Source: Tildeniella torsiva UHER 1998/13D
Lineage (GTDB): Bacteria; Cyanobacteriota; Cyanobacteriia; Phormidesmidales; Phormidesmidaceae
DNA length: 49,229 bases
NCBI GenBank assembly: GCA_019358835.1
Contig: JAHHIH010000032.1
Location: 1 to 49,229, forward strand
Reading direction: 5' to 3'
The notes below the pieces were generated by a model that saw nothing but the letters and a program-made list of their open reading frames with translations, was not told the DNA's origin and searched no databases. The position numbers and the translations under genes are program-made. How positions within the stretch are numbered: the stretch's first letter is position 1; each line of letters starts with the position of its first letter. Of this stretch, positions 34,955 to 43,664 are shown one piece after another.

Positions 34955-35467
34955 GGTGCAATCTCTCCCTGGGTACGAAAGCTCTGGGGCCGTCGGTTAA
35001 GCCCGCTGCCCGAGCATTGTGCTTAGCATGCCCACCCCCCTAGCCCCGTCCTGATTTGCACAAAAAATGTAACTTAGCGGCTCGACGGCTGATGACAACC
35101 GTTATGGCCCTGGGTGAGTCGCCAGTCGGGATATGAAGAATGCCTCCAAACAGCCGTCGAGCCATTCATCATCGCTGGACTTTGCCGTGAACTGCCGTTT
35201 GTAGCTAGAAATGGTTAATTTTTTTATTAAAATCCTGGTTTCTTGACGACTCTGGCAGTTACAAAACTTCATGAATAGTGGCAGGGCCAGATGACAGAGT
35301 TGAAGCAAATCAAAAGTTTCTCAAGCCAGACCAGATCTGCCCTTTAGCATGCAAAGAGACATGGCTGATGATTTTTTGGCCCTGGTAGTTAATTCGCACG
35401 TTCCAGGTGCATGTCCTCATTAGGTTGGGTTCTGCATCCTTCGCAACATCTCCCTAGGAGAGTAGCC
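34955..35467. other. divergent promoter region of the cytochrome oxidase operon
   Basis: 513 bp between the 91-aa gene (minus) and ctaC (plus). The perfect 13-bp inverted repeat GGCTCGACGGCTG (35079-35091) / CAGCCGTCGAGCC (35151-35163), with arms 59 nt apart, is the only structure seen. CTAGGAGAG gives ctaC a good ribosome binding site. Confidence 0.45.
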
Positions 35468-36463
35468 ATGAAACAAATTCCTGCCCCCTTTTGGACGCTA
35501 GTTCTCGGTATCGTTGTCACCCTGATCAGTCTATGGGTGGGGCAAAATCACAATCTACTGCCGATGCAGGCGTCAGAGCAGGCTCCCCTGGTCGATGACC
35601 TGTTCAATGTCATGATGACCATTGGTACGGCCCTGTTTATTGTGGTGCAGGGAGCGATCGTCTATTCGCTGATTCGCTTTCGCCAGCCCAAGGGCGATGA
35701 AACCGACGGGTTGCCCATTGAGGGCAACCTTCCCCTTGAGGCGTTTTGGACCGCCATTCCCGCTGTAATTGTGGTGGGTTTAGGCCTCTACAGCGTTGTG
35801 GTTTTTCAAGAAATGGGCGGCTTTTCGCCCGGTGGCCACCACGGCCACGGGGCTATGGTGGCCATGGCCCCCCAAAAGTCGGTGATCGATGTAGCCCCCC
35901 TGCTGGCCCAGGGCGTTGACGATGACACCATCTTTGGCAAAACCCAGGTCTATGGCTTTGGGGCCAGCCCCCTGGGAGCCATGAACTCGCCAGACGTGAC
36001 GGTAAACGTTACCGGCATGCAGTACGCCTGGATCTTTACCTACCCTGGCACGGGCATTGTCGATGGCGAACTGCACATACCCGTGGGTCAAGATGTGCAG
36101 CTACTGATCGAAGCGAAGGATGTGATCCACTCCTTTTGGGTGCCCCAGTTTCGCCTGAAGCAAGACGCCCTGCCTGGGGAGCCCGCTGAACTCCGCTTTG
36201 TGGCTACCCGCGAGGGCACCTATCCCGTGGTCTGTGCCGAGCTGTGTGGCGCGTACCACGGCGGCATGCGCACCCAGGTGATTGTGCAGTCTCCTGAAGA
36301 CTATGCCGACTGGGTAGCCAGCCGAGTGGCTGAAGCTACGCCGACAACTACCGTGGCTCAACCCGCTGTAAATGCCACCGATGCCGAGTATTTGGCGGGA
36401 ATCGCTCCAGATCTGGCACAATCTCCGGTTCAGATCGCCCAAACCAGCCCCATGCATCACTAA
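35468..36463 (+). CDS. ctaC: cytochrome c oxidase subunit II
   Basis: 331 residues from the ATG at 35468 (AGGAGAG upstream; the frame is open to 35411). Two N-terminal membrane helices (about 8-28 and 53-73) precede a cupredoxin domain. CuA ligands are present: the first His in VIHSFWVPQ, then C256-x-E-L-C260-G-x-x-H264-x-x-M267 in CAELCGAYHGGM. A Gly/His-rich loop (GGHHGHGAMVAM) at about 121-132 is an insertion. It receives electrons from cytochrome c6 or plastocyanin. First gene of the ctaCDE operon. Confidence 0.96.
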   Translation: MKQIPAPFWTLVLGIVVTLISLWVGQNHNLLPMQASEQAPLVDDLFNVMMTIGTALFIVVQGAIVYSLIRFRQPKGDETDGLPIEGNLPLEAFWTAIPAVIVVGLGLYSVVVFQEMGGFSPGGHHGHGAMVAMAPQKSVIDVAPLLAQGVDDDTIFGKTQVYGFGASPLGAMNSPDVTVNVTGMQYAWIFTYPGTGIVDGELHIPVGQDVQLLIEAKDVIHSFWVPQFRLKQDALPGEPAELRFVATREGTYPVVCAELCGAYHGGMRTQVIVQSPEDYADWVASRVAEATPTTTVAQPAVNATDAEYLAGIAPDLAQSPVQIAQTSPMHH

Positions 36464-36504
36464 CGCCAATCTGGGTTTGCCCTGGACGGTCTCGGGCTGG
36501 GTTC

Positions 36505-36600
36505 AAGCGTTAGTTTGTAGGTTGGGTAGAGCGCCAGCGGAGCCCAACAAAGTCAACCGCTGTTCGGCTACAAGCCGTTTTATACCACCTACAGGACGAT
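36505..36600. repeat. dispersed GTAGGTTGGGTAGAGCG repeat
   Basis: The sequence between ctaC and ctaD contains GTAGGTTGGGTAGAGCGC then GCGGAGCCCAACAAA, the well-known imperfect palindrome (TTGGGT...CCCAA) scattered through many bacterial and cyanobacterial genomes. It separates the two cox genes without an obvious terminator run. Confidence 0.55.
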
Positions 36601-36679
36601 AAGACTTCCCCGTTGTGGATTGACAGACCCCTAAGCCGCTACATCCGCAGTTTTTATAGCCCTCATTAGCAAACGATCT

Positions 36680-38356
36680 ATGGCTCAAGCAGAAGTTTCA
36701 ATGAAACCCACGGAGCTTCAGGGTGGCCACGGCCATCCAGACAAGTGGAAGTGGTACGACTACTTCACCTTTAACGTCGATCACAAGGTGATTGGCATTC
36801 AGTATCTGGTGACGTCGTTTTTGTTTTATCTGGTGGGCGGCTTTATGGCGGTGCTGATGCGCACCGAGTTGGCTACCCCCGACTCAGACTTTCTCAGCCC
36901 CGAGCTGTACAACGCGTTTTTGACCAACCACGGCACGATCATGATCTTTCTGTGGATCGTGCCAGCAGCGATCGGGGGGTTTGGCAACTACCTGATTCCG
37001 CTGATGATTGGGGCGCGGGATATGGCGTTCCCTAAGCTCAACGCCATAGCCTTTTGGCTTAACCCCCCAGCGGGGGCGCTGCTGGCAGCCAGCTTCTTCT
37101 TTGGCGGCGGCGCTCAGGCGGGGTGGACTTCGTATCCGCCTCTGAGCGAGATTACGGCCAATCTGCCCCAGACCCTGTGGTGTGTGGCTCTGATCATGGT
37201 GGGTACCTCCTCGATTTTGGGATCGGTGAACTTTTTGGTCACCATCTGGAAGATGCGGGTGCCCAGCATGGCCTGGGATCAAATGCCGCTGTTTTGCTGG
37301 GCGATGGTAGCTACGTCGATTTTGGCGCTGTTTGCCACGCCGGTACTGGCGGCAGCGATGGTGCTGCTGCTGTTTGATATCAACTTTGGCACCTCGTTCT
37401 TTAAGCCCGATGCGGGCGGCAACGTGGTGGTGTATCAGCACCTGTTTTGGTTTTATTCGCACCCGGCGGTTTACCTAATGATTTTGCCGATCTTCGGCAT
37501 CATGTCGGAGGTGATTCCGGTGCATGCCCGCAAGCCGATTTTTGGCTATAAGGCGATCGCCTACTCGTCTCTCACCATTTGCCTGGTGGGGCTATTTGTG
37601 TGGGTTCACCACATGTTCACCAGCGGCACGGCCCCCTGGATGCGGATTTTCTTCACCATCTCAACGCTGATTGTGGCGGTGCCCACGGGAATCAAAATCT
37701 TTAGCTGGGTGGCGACCCTATGGGGCGGCAAAATTCGCTACACCACGGCCATGCTGTTTGCGGTGGGGTTGCTGTCAATGTTTGTGTTTGGCGGCCTCAG
37801 CGGCGTCACCCTGGGCGCTGCGCCCTTTGACATTCACGTGCACGATACCTACTACGTGGTGGGCCACTTTCACTACGTGCTGTATGGCGGCTCGGTGTTT
37901 GGCATTTATTCAGGGATTTACCACTGGTTCCCTAAAATCACCGGGCGCATGCTGAATGAGCCCCTGGGCAAGGTGCATTTTGTGCTGACATTTATTGGCA
38001 CGATTCTCACCTTTACCCCGATGCACAACCTGGGTATGCAGGGGATGCCCCGCCGGGTGGCGATGTATGACCCGCAGTTTGCCGGGCTGAACCAGTTGGT
38101 GACGGTGGGGGCCTACATTCTGGCGGTGTCGGTGATTCCCTTCTACTTCAATGTGATCTGGAGCTGGATGAAAGGTAAGGAAGCTGGCCCCAACCCCTGG
38201 AATGCGATGACCATGGAGTGGACCACGGATTCGCCCCCCATCATCGAAAACTGGGAGGTGCTGCCGGTGCTCACCCACGGCCCCTACGCCTACGGCATGG
38301 AGCAAGCCGACCAGGTTGGCCCAGCGGGCGAACCCCTGCCGACGCCGCGATCGTAG
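36680..38356 (+). CDS. ctaD: cytochrome c oxidase subunit I
   Basis: 558 residues with 12 membrane helices. Heme and CuB ligands are visible: NHGTIMIFLWIVPA (low-spin heme His), HPAVYLMILPIFGI (CuB His with crosslinked Tyr), WVHHMFTSG (two CuB His) and HDTYYVVGHFHYVLYGG (heme a3 and a ligands). It is an A-type haem-copper oxidase by the HPAVY motif. It reduces O2 to water in the respiratory chain. ctaE follows at about 180 bp. Confidence 0.97.
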   Translation: MAQAEVSMKPTELQGGHGHPDKWKWYDYFTFNVDHKVIGIQYLVTSFLFYLVGGFMAVLMRTELATPDSDFLSPELYNAFLTNHGTIMIFLWIVPAAIGGFGNYLIPLMIGARDMAFPKLNAIAFWLNPPAGALLAASFFFGGGAQAGWTSYPPLSEITANLPQTLWCVALIMVGTSSILGSVNFLVTIWKMRVPSMAWDQMPLFCWAMVATSILALFATPVLAAAMVLLLFDINFGTSFFKPDAGGNVVVYQHLFWFYSHPAVYLMILPIFGIMSEVIPVHARKPIFGYKAIAYSSLTICLVGLFVWVHHMFTSGTAPWMRIFFTISTLIVAVPTGIKIFSWVATLWGGKIRYTTAMLFAVGLLSMFVFGGLSGVTLGAAPFDIHVHDTYYVVGHFHYVLYGGSVFGIYSGIYHWFPKITGRMLNEPLGKVHFVLTFIGTILTFTPMHNLGMQGMPRRVAMYDPQFAGLNQLVTVGAYILAVSVIPFYFNVIWSWMKGKEAGPNPWNAMTMEWTTDSPPIIENWEVLPVLTHGPYAYGMEQADQVGPAGEPLPTPRS

Positions 38357-38376
38357 GGTGGGCAATGCTCACCGTT
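38354..38376. repeat. GTAGGGTGGGCAATGC dispersed repeat (copy 1)
   Basis: CGTAGGGTGGGCAATGCTCACC begins at the ctaD stop codon. A near-identical inverse copy, GGTGGGCAATGCCCACCCTACG, lies at 43535-43556. The form GGTGGGCAATGCCCACC is a common cyanobacterial palindrome. Confidence 0.6.
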
Positions 38377-38533
38377 TACCCTGGACAAAAGAGAGCCTAT
38401 TGGCCAGGTTTGACGATCGCCCCTAATATCCCTGTGGCGCATCGCTGCGCGGATGCACCCTACAATCTGCCCCTATCTCCTCACTTCCCTATCTTCCTTA
38501 CCCATCCCCCGCCCTTTACCCTGGTGATACCCT

Positions 38534-39145
38534 ATGCAAGGCGCAATTGACTCTACCCCCGTGGCCACGGGCCATGAGGTGTCGGCCCATGAAGAGCACC
38601 AGGATTTGCGGGTGCTCGGCCTGATCACCTTTCTATGCTCAGAATTTTTGATGTTTGCGGGCTTTTTTGCCGTATTCCTTGTGTTTTGGGGCAGCAAGGC
38701 TGAGTGGCCGCCTAAGGAAACCGAGGTGGAGCTGCTGCTGCCCGCTATCAACACCCTGATTCTGGTGTCGAGCAGTTTGGTGATCAACTTGGGCACCAAG
38801 GCGATCAAAAAGAACGACCTAGGGGGAATGCGCAAGTGGTTTGGCATTACCGCCGCCATGGGGGCCGTGTTTTTAGCGGGCCAGGTGTATGAGTACATGA
38901 ACCTGGGCTACGGGCTAAAGACCAACCTATTTAGCAACTGCTTTTACCTGCTGACAGGCTTTCACGGTCTGCACGTGTTTATTGGGCTGGTGCTAATTTT
39001 GGGGGTGCTGTGGCGATCGCGCCGCGCCAACCACTACAGCGATATCACCCACACTGGCCCCGAGATGGCCGAGATCTACTGGCACTTTGTAGACGTAGTG
39101 TGGATTGTGCTATTTACCCTGATCTATCTACTGACCCTGATCTAG
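38534..39145 (+). CDS. ctaE: cytochrome c oxidase subunit III
   Basis: 203 residues, five membrane helices. LGLITFLCSEFLMFAGFFAV, NCFYLLTGFHGLHVFIGLVL and AEIYWHFVDVVWIVLFTLIY carry the conserved Glu and His residues of the family. It is a short, five-helix form of subunit III. It completes ctaCDE and is followed by a strong terminator. Confidence 0.96.
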   Translation: MQGAIDSTPVATGHEVSAHEEHQDLRVLGLITFLCSEFLMFAGFFAVFLVFWGSKAEWPPKETEVELLLPAINTLILVSSSLVINLGTKAIKKNDLGGMRKWFGITAAMGAVFLAGQVYEYMNLGYGLKTNLFSNCFYLLTGFHGLHVFIGLVLILGVLWRSRRANHYSDITHTGPEMAEIYWHFVDVVWIVLFTLIYLLTLI

Positions 39146-39164
39146 GACAACAATCCCAAAAATG

Positions 39165-39202
39165 AAGACCCCCGGTTTTTTGAAAAAACCGGGGGTCTTT
39201 TT
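39165..39202. terminator. bidirectional rho-independent terminator
   Basis: AAGACCCCCGGTTTTTT pairs with AAAAAACCGGGGGTCTT around a single G, followed by TTT; the other strand also ends in a T-run. It lies between the convergent ctaE and formamidase-like genes and can serve both. Confidence 0.93.
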
Positions 39203-39236
39203 GCGCTACAGCACTAATCGGCTGATTGAGCGATCG

Positions 39237-40391
39237 CTACTTCTCTAGCGCGGTGAAGCGGTCTTTAGGAATCACCCCGTGGATGCCCTTGACGATATCC
39301 ACAACCTGGGACACCTCAAAGTCGATATCGGCACTGGCGTAGAGCAGCGCGTCGGCCTTAGTGAGGCCGTACTTCTCGTTCACAATGCGCAGATATTCCC
39401 GCACCGACTTCTTCATCGCTTCGTTGAGGTCGGTGTCTAGACCGACGGCAATCCAGGCGTCGGCGGTTTCACCCATGGGGGCAGGTAGCTCCATATCTTT
39501 GTGCAGCACCAGCTCAAAGGTGGGCAGCAGCGAACACTCGATCGCCGTCAAAGCCACCTCCCCGTTACCCTGGGCACAGTGGGGGTCACCGGAGTAAAAC
39601 AGCGCGCCAGGAACCTGCACCGGCAGGTACAGACTGCTGCCGCGTCCCAGGTGCTTAATATCGACGTTGCCGCCATAGAGACCGGGCGGCACCGAGTTGG
39701 CGGCATCTTCCACTGCCGCAGGCACTACCCCCATCAGACCCATAAACGGTTTCAGGGGAATCTCGAGATCGGGCAAACCATTGGAGGGTTTAAAGATGCC
39801 AATCTCGTTCTCAGCATCGATGGGAATGATTTTGGTGTAAATGGGCGCTTCGTTCTCGGGATATTCGCCGGGCAAAGCACCTTTACCGTGGCGGTTTGAG
39901 ATCACGCCGTAGGGTGCCCGATACTCGATGTCGATGGTTTTGATTTCCAGCACATCGCCGGGTTCTGCCCCCTCGACGTAGATCGGCCCAGTGATTACGT
40001 GGGGGCCAGGCCCAGATTTGGGCACGGCCCCCTTAATGGTGAGCTGGTCGGGCAAAATGTCTTCTTCTTTAATGCCACCGCCGGTGAGAAACGCGACGGT
40101 GTCGCCCTGGTCGGGGACGATGCCTTCGTGGGAGACGGTTTCCATACGGATGTGATCGCCCGATTTGACCGTCAAAATCGGCTCGCTATCGGGCTTGAAC
40201 AGTTCGCCCCAGATCACATTACCGGGTACCGACTTAACCTCGTAGGTTTCATACTGGGCAATGGCGGGCGAAAACCACGACGACCAGGTTGTCGCCACCA
40301 GCAGACAAACCCCAACCCCGCTGACAATCTGCAACAGCCGCTTAGAGACGGCGGGGGTCTGTCGCCGCTTGATGCGCTTGAACAATTTCAT
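39237..40391 (-). CDS. exported acetamidase/formamidase family protein
   Basis: 384 residues. A long basic N-terminus (KLFKRIKRRQ) and hydrophobic segment end in AIAQYET, a signal peptide with an AxA-type cleavage site. The FmdA/AmdA fold follows: SGDHIRMETVSHEG, GPHVITGPIYVEGAEPGDVL, PLKPFMGLMGVVP, LGRGSSLYLPV and FYSGDPHCAQGNGEVALTAI, with the metal-binding His and Asp. Cytosolic members hydrolyse short amides to ammonia and acid; an exported form would do this in the periplasm. The substrate is not known. Confidence 0.88.
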   Translation of the reverse strand: MKLFKRIKRRQTPAVSKRLLQIVSGVGVCLLVATTWSSWFSPAIAQYETYEVKSVPGNVIWGELFKPDSEPILTVKSGDHIRMETVSHEGIVPDQGDTVAFLTGGGIKEEDILPDQLTIKGAVPKSGPGPHVITGPIYVEGAEPGDVLEIKTIDIEYRAPYGVISNRHGKGALPGEYPENEAPIYTKIIPIDAENEIGIFKPSNGLPDLEIPLKPFMGLMGVVPAAVEDAANSVPPGLYGGNVDIKHLGRGSSLYLPVQVPGALFYSGDPHCAQGNGEVALTAIECSLLPTFELVLHKDMELPAPMGETADAWIAVGLDTDLNEAMKKSVREYLRIVNEKYGLTKADALLYASADIDFEVSQVVDIVKGIHGVIPKDRFTALEK

Positions 40392-40626
40392 AGATTTAAC
40401 TGACCATAAACGCTTAACTGACCATGACCAGTCAACAGGGTTCTAGGTGCTGCCGTTGTAATATCTATTACTTAAATTGTGGCAAAAAGCACTTTTAACC
40501 CCATCTTTGCGGTCAGCAGAGAAAAATAGCCATTTCTGCAGGGCATTGACCTCTGGCCGGTCTTTGACCACCGCCACCTTTGGCATTTATAAGGATCCCA
40601 CGACGGCTGTTAGCGCTACCCAATGG

Positions 40627-42750
40627 CTAAATCCCCAGGCGGCCCTTCAGCACCTCGTAGAGCACGCGGGAGAGTTCGCGGCGCTGGAGGTTTTGGCGAT
40701 CGATGGGGGTGCGGCCAAAGGCCTTGTCGTAGACCTCGGGCATGGCCCGCTTGACTAAAAACGAGAGCTGTTCGCGGGTGATGGGGGCATCGGGGGCGAA
40801 GCGGTCTTTGCCAACCCCGGCAATTATGCCGTGGGCATTGAGGGTTTCGATGGGCATGTAGGCCCAGTGCTTGCCGGGAAGAACATCCTTAAACGTAGGC
40901 CCAGCGGTAGCTAGGTCAGGCAGGGTAGTGGGCAGTTTGAGCACATTGACCAGCGCCGTAGCGACGACCGCCCGGTTCACCGGGGCGTGGGGCCGAAAGC
41001 TGAGATTCTTCGGGTTTTCGCTGCGCACAATGCCTGCCGCCGCCAGCACCTGAATGGCCTCAAAATCAGCGTCGGCGTGGCTGATGTCGTTGAACCAGAA
41101 GATCGGGATGCCGTTGCGGGCCATGAAGCCCTGAATTTTGCGAATGTGGATCTCTTCAGTGGCCAGTTGGCGAGGATCGAGCCCCGTCCACGCCGCAAAC
41201 ACCGCCAGAAAACCACTGGCTTCACCGATCGCCCATTCCATCGGGTGCATGCGGTAGGCGGCATTGGTGATGTGGGTGGTGCCCAGGCTCTTGGCCGACA
41301 GCACCAGGCCGTCGGTATCTTTGGGCACTAGGGAGCCGAGGGGCAGGCTAAAGGGCAGGGCCACCACGTCTTTGCCCCTGGGGCTGACGTGGCCCTTGGC
41401 GTCGTTGCCGTGCAGATCCATATAGTGGTACTGGCCAATGCCCACCGAATCGTCGAAGCACCTGGCCCGCGCCTGGTCGGGGAAGAAGGTTTCGGCCACA
41501 TCTTCGTGACGCACGGTGGTGAGGGCAATGCCGCGCCGGGCTTCGCGAATGTAGGGCTCTAGGGCAATGCCATCGCTCGTCCAGGTGAGGTCGCCGCGAG
41601 GTTTGAGGTCGGCGGCCCCGTGGGTTTGCAGGTAGTGAACGTAGGCCCGCGCCCGCTGCCGCGCCCGCTGGATGTGCAGCGCCCGCTCTTCGCGACTGAC
41701 GCCGACCAGGCGACCGGGGCGGTAGTCGTTGCCGCAGCAAAAGGCGCGATCGGGCTCGCTGGAGGTGCCCCAGTTGAGCACGGCGATGTCGCCGGGGACA
41801 ACCTTTTTCTCGTTAGTTTGCGACCGGAGCAGCCGCCGATAGCGAAAGATGCCAAAATCGCTAAAGAAATCCCACTTTTGCCATTTGTCGGGCTTGGGCT
41901 TAGTCCAAAAGTTGCTGGTAAATTCCTTCAGGCCGATCCAAACCTCGGTTTCAAAGCCGTTGGGCTTGCCGATGGGCACCCCTTTGCCCCGCGCCGTGTG
42001 CTCGACCACCACATCAAAGGTGATCGACTGCTGACACTGGGGCCGGGCATCTTCGGGCAAAATCGCCTCGCCGGTTTCGTGGCGGGCCTCCTGACCCACG
42101 CGGGAGGGAATGTTGCCGACCTCCAGTAAATCCCCCAGGTCGGTGGCTTCGACGGTGACTTTGGCGTTGACGGTGAAGGTGTGGCCCGCCTGGGTGTCGC
42201 GGCAGACCACGCCCTGCACTTTGGAGCGTCCATTCACCGTTGCCATCACCACCCTGGCCGGTTCCGCAAAGGGAACCAGGGTGAGGCGACCGTCGCGCAG
42301 ATAGGGCAGCAGCGCCTCATTCATCGCCGTGGCCGCTACCACGGGCGTGGTCGCCAGGGGGCTCACCCAGCCGCCACCGGGGTTGGCCACCTTTTTGCCG
42401 CCCACGGGTTGCAGCTCGCGCTGGCGATCGCGAAAGGCCCGCTGCGCCTTAGAAATCGCAAACTCTTCGCCATCGACGGTGTAGAGCGTGGCCTTGGCCT
42501 GGAGCAGGTCGCCGTCGTCGGAGGCGGGCAGCCCCTGGGCGGTGAACTGGCCCCCCACCACCCGGTGAGGCTGCACCAAACACACGTCTAGATTTAGCCT
42601 TAAAGCGGTCAGCGCCGTGGTGTAGGCGGCCGTTGAGCCCCCCACCACCAGAATGGAGCAGGTTAACGCTGCACCAGAGGCTGGGCGAGTAAAGGCCCCC
42701 TCCGAAAAGACGCCATTCCGTTGGGTGATAGGGTTAGAGGCGTTAGACAT
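40627..42750 (-). CDS. FAD-dependent oxidoreductase with C-terminal SLH repeats
   Basis: 707 residues. The Rossmann FAD site is SILVVGGSTAAYTTALTALR (about 31-50), then QPHRVVGGQFTAQG and TVEATDLGDLLEVGNIPSRV, typical of the FAD_oxidored family. LVLSAKSLGTTHITNAAYRM is the second FAD contact. From about residue 570 there are two S-layer homology-like repeats: NLSFRPHAPVNRAVVATALV...TFKDVLPGKHWAYMPIETLN, and RFAPDAPITREQLSFLVKRA. SLH modules normally bind pyruvylated wall polymers, so this enzyme might be wall-associated, yet no N-terminal signal peptide is obvious. Substrate unknown. Confidence 0.85.
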   Translation of the reverse strand: MSNASNPITQRNGVFSEGAFTRPASGAALTCSILVVGGSTAAYTTALTALRLNLDVCLVQPHRVVGGQFTAQGLPASDDGDLLQAKATLYTVDGEEFAISKAQRAFRDRQRELQPVGGKKVANPGGGWVSPLATTPVVAATAMNEALLPYLRDGRLTLVPFAEPARVVMATVNGRSKVQGVVCRDTQAGHTFTVNAKVTVEATDLGDLLEVGNIPSRVGQEARHETGEAILPEDARPQCQQSITFDVVVEHTARGKGVPIGKPNGFETEVWIGLKEFTSNFWTKPKPDKWQKWDFFSDFGIFRYRRLLRSQTNEKKVVPGDIAVLNWGTSSEPDRAFCCGNDYRPGRLVGVSREERALHIQRARQRARAYVHYLQTHGAADLKPRGDLTWTSDGIALEPYIREARRGIALTTVRHEDVAETFFPDQARARCFDDSVGIGQYHYMDLHGNDAKGHVSPRGKDVVALPFSLPLGSLVPKDTDGLVLSAKSLGTTHITNAAYRMHPMEWAIGEASGFLAVFAAWTGLDPRQLATEEIHIRKIQGFMARNGIPIFWFNDISHADADFEAIQVLAAAGIVRSENPKNLSFRPHAPVNRAVVATALVNVLKLPTTLPDLATAGPTFKDVLPGKHWAYMPIETLNAHGIIAGVGKDRFAPDAPITREQLSFLVKRAMPEVYDKAFGRTPIDRQNLQRRELSRVLYEVLKGRLGI

Positions 42751-43014
42751 AGCGGCTGAGTAAGTCTCTAGGGTGCAACGATTTTAGGGCAAGGCAGCGG
42801 TTAGAGCGCTAGGGGTACCCCTCTAACCGACATGAATATTTATTCGCCAGAATGTTGGCCCGAGCTGGGGCACCCGAGGCTCAATCTGTACCCAAATATT
42901 CCAGCCATGTCTGTCTGCTGGGTGATTCTAGGCGGTGGTTACCCAGCCTATAACTGAAGCAACACAGGCACTTATTACTTACCTGTAAGTGCGCCTTTCT
43001 TCAGGAGATTTTTT

Positions 43015-43419
43015 ATGACTGTCCATGCGATCGCAGCCCAACTCAAGCGCATTTTTTGCGTCGGCCTAGCTACTTTGGTCATTGGTTCGGGCCTGCTGTT
43101 TGGCTTTAGCGCCCCAGCCAGCGCTTTGGGCAACAAAGCGGGTGACATTGTGCAGCAGCGGGCCGAGCGTGAGCTTGACCGCAAAGCTGGCTCTGGCACC
43201 GCCAACCAACTCGAAGGCCGTGCCCAGGAAGGCGTTGGTCAGGTGCAGCGCCAGGTCAACAAGGTGACTGGTGGAACCACTGGTGTTGGCAATGAAGCCA
43301 AAGGTCGCGCTCGTCAAGACGTGGGGCGCACCCAGAATGCTGTCGAAAACGCCGCTGATGCCGCCCAAGATACTGGCGAAGGCATTGTGGATTCTGTTAA
43401 AGGCTTCTTTGGCAAATAG
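43015..43419 (+). CDS. secreted CsbD-like low-complexity protein
   Basis: 134 residues. Signal peptide about 1-39 (IFCVGLATLVIGSGLLFGFS ... ASALG). The mature part is polar and repeat-like: NKAGDIVQQRAERELDRKAG, ANQLEGRAQEGVGQVQRQVN, GNEAKGRARQDVGRTQNAVE. The EGRAQEGVGQ stretch resembles CsbD stress proteins, but export is unusual for that family. AGGAGA precedes the ATG; a terminator follows. Function unknown, perhaps envelope stress. Confidence 0.7.
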   Translation: MTVHAIAAQLKRIFCVGLATLVIGSGLLFGFSAPASALGNKAGDIVQQRAERELDRKAGSGTANQLEGRAQEGVGQVQRQVNKVTGGTTGVGNEAKGRARQDVGRTQNAVENAADAAQDTGEGIVDSVKGFFGK

Positions 43420-43472
43420 ATCGGTCAAACCTTTTCAGATTTGCTGAATGACGCTTCGCTGATTTGCTCCCT

Positions 43473-43503
43473 AGCAGCTCCAATATTGGAGCTGCTTTTT
43501 TTT
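43473..43503 (+). terminator. rho-independent terminator
   Basis: The palindrome AGCAGCTCCAAT/ATTGGAGCTGCT (43473-43496) is followed by TTTTTTTT. It lies 53 bp after the CsbD-like gene stop. Confidence 0.9.
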
Positions 43504-43534
43504 AGGTGACTTCTGGAAAACTCTCTTCATTGAT

Positions 43535-43556
43535 GGTGGGCAATGCCCACCCTACG
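43535..43556. repeat. GGTGGGCAATGCCCACC dispersed repeat (copy 2)
   Basis: GGTGGGCAATGCCCACCCTACG, the reverse-oriented partner of the copy at 38354-38376. It sits upstream of the cruP-like gene. Confidence 0.6.
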
Positions 43557-43664
43557 GTGGCTATAGCCGCTGGACAAAGCGGGGATCTGCTTTTCTAGAA
43601 ATCTCCTTCAGGATTCGCATGGGGACATTGACCTATGCTGAGAGTAGTTGCCTGAGCTTTGGTT

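Noticed and set aside
35102..35308. 68-codon minus-strand open frame before ctaC
   Set aside because: No ribosome binding site or family resemblance; covers one arm of the inverted repeat.
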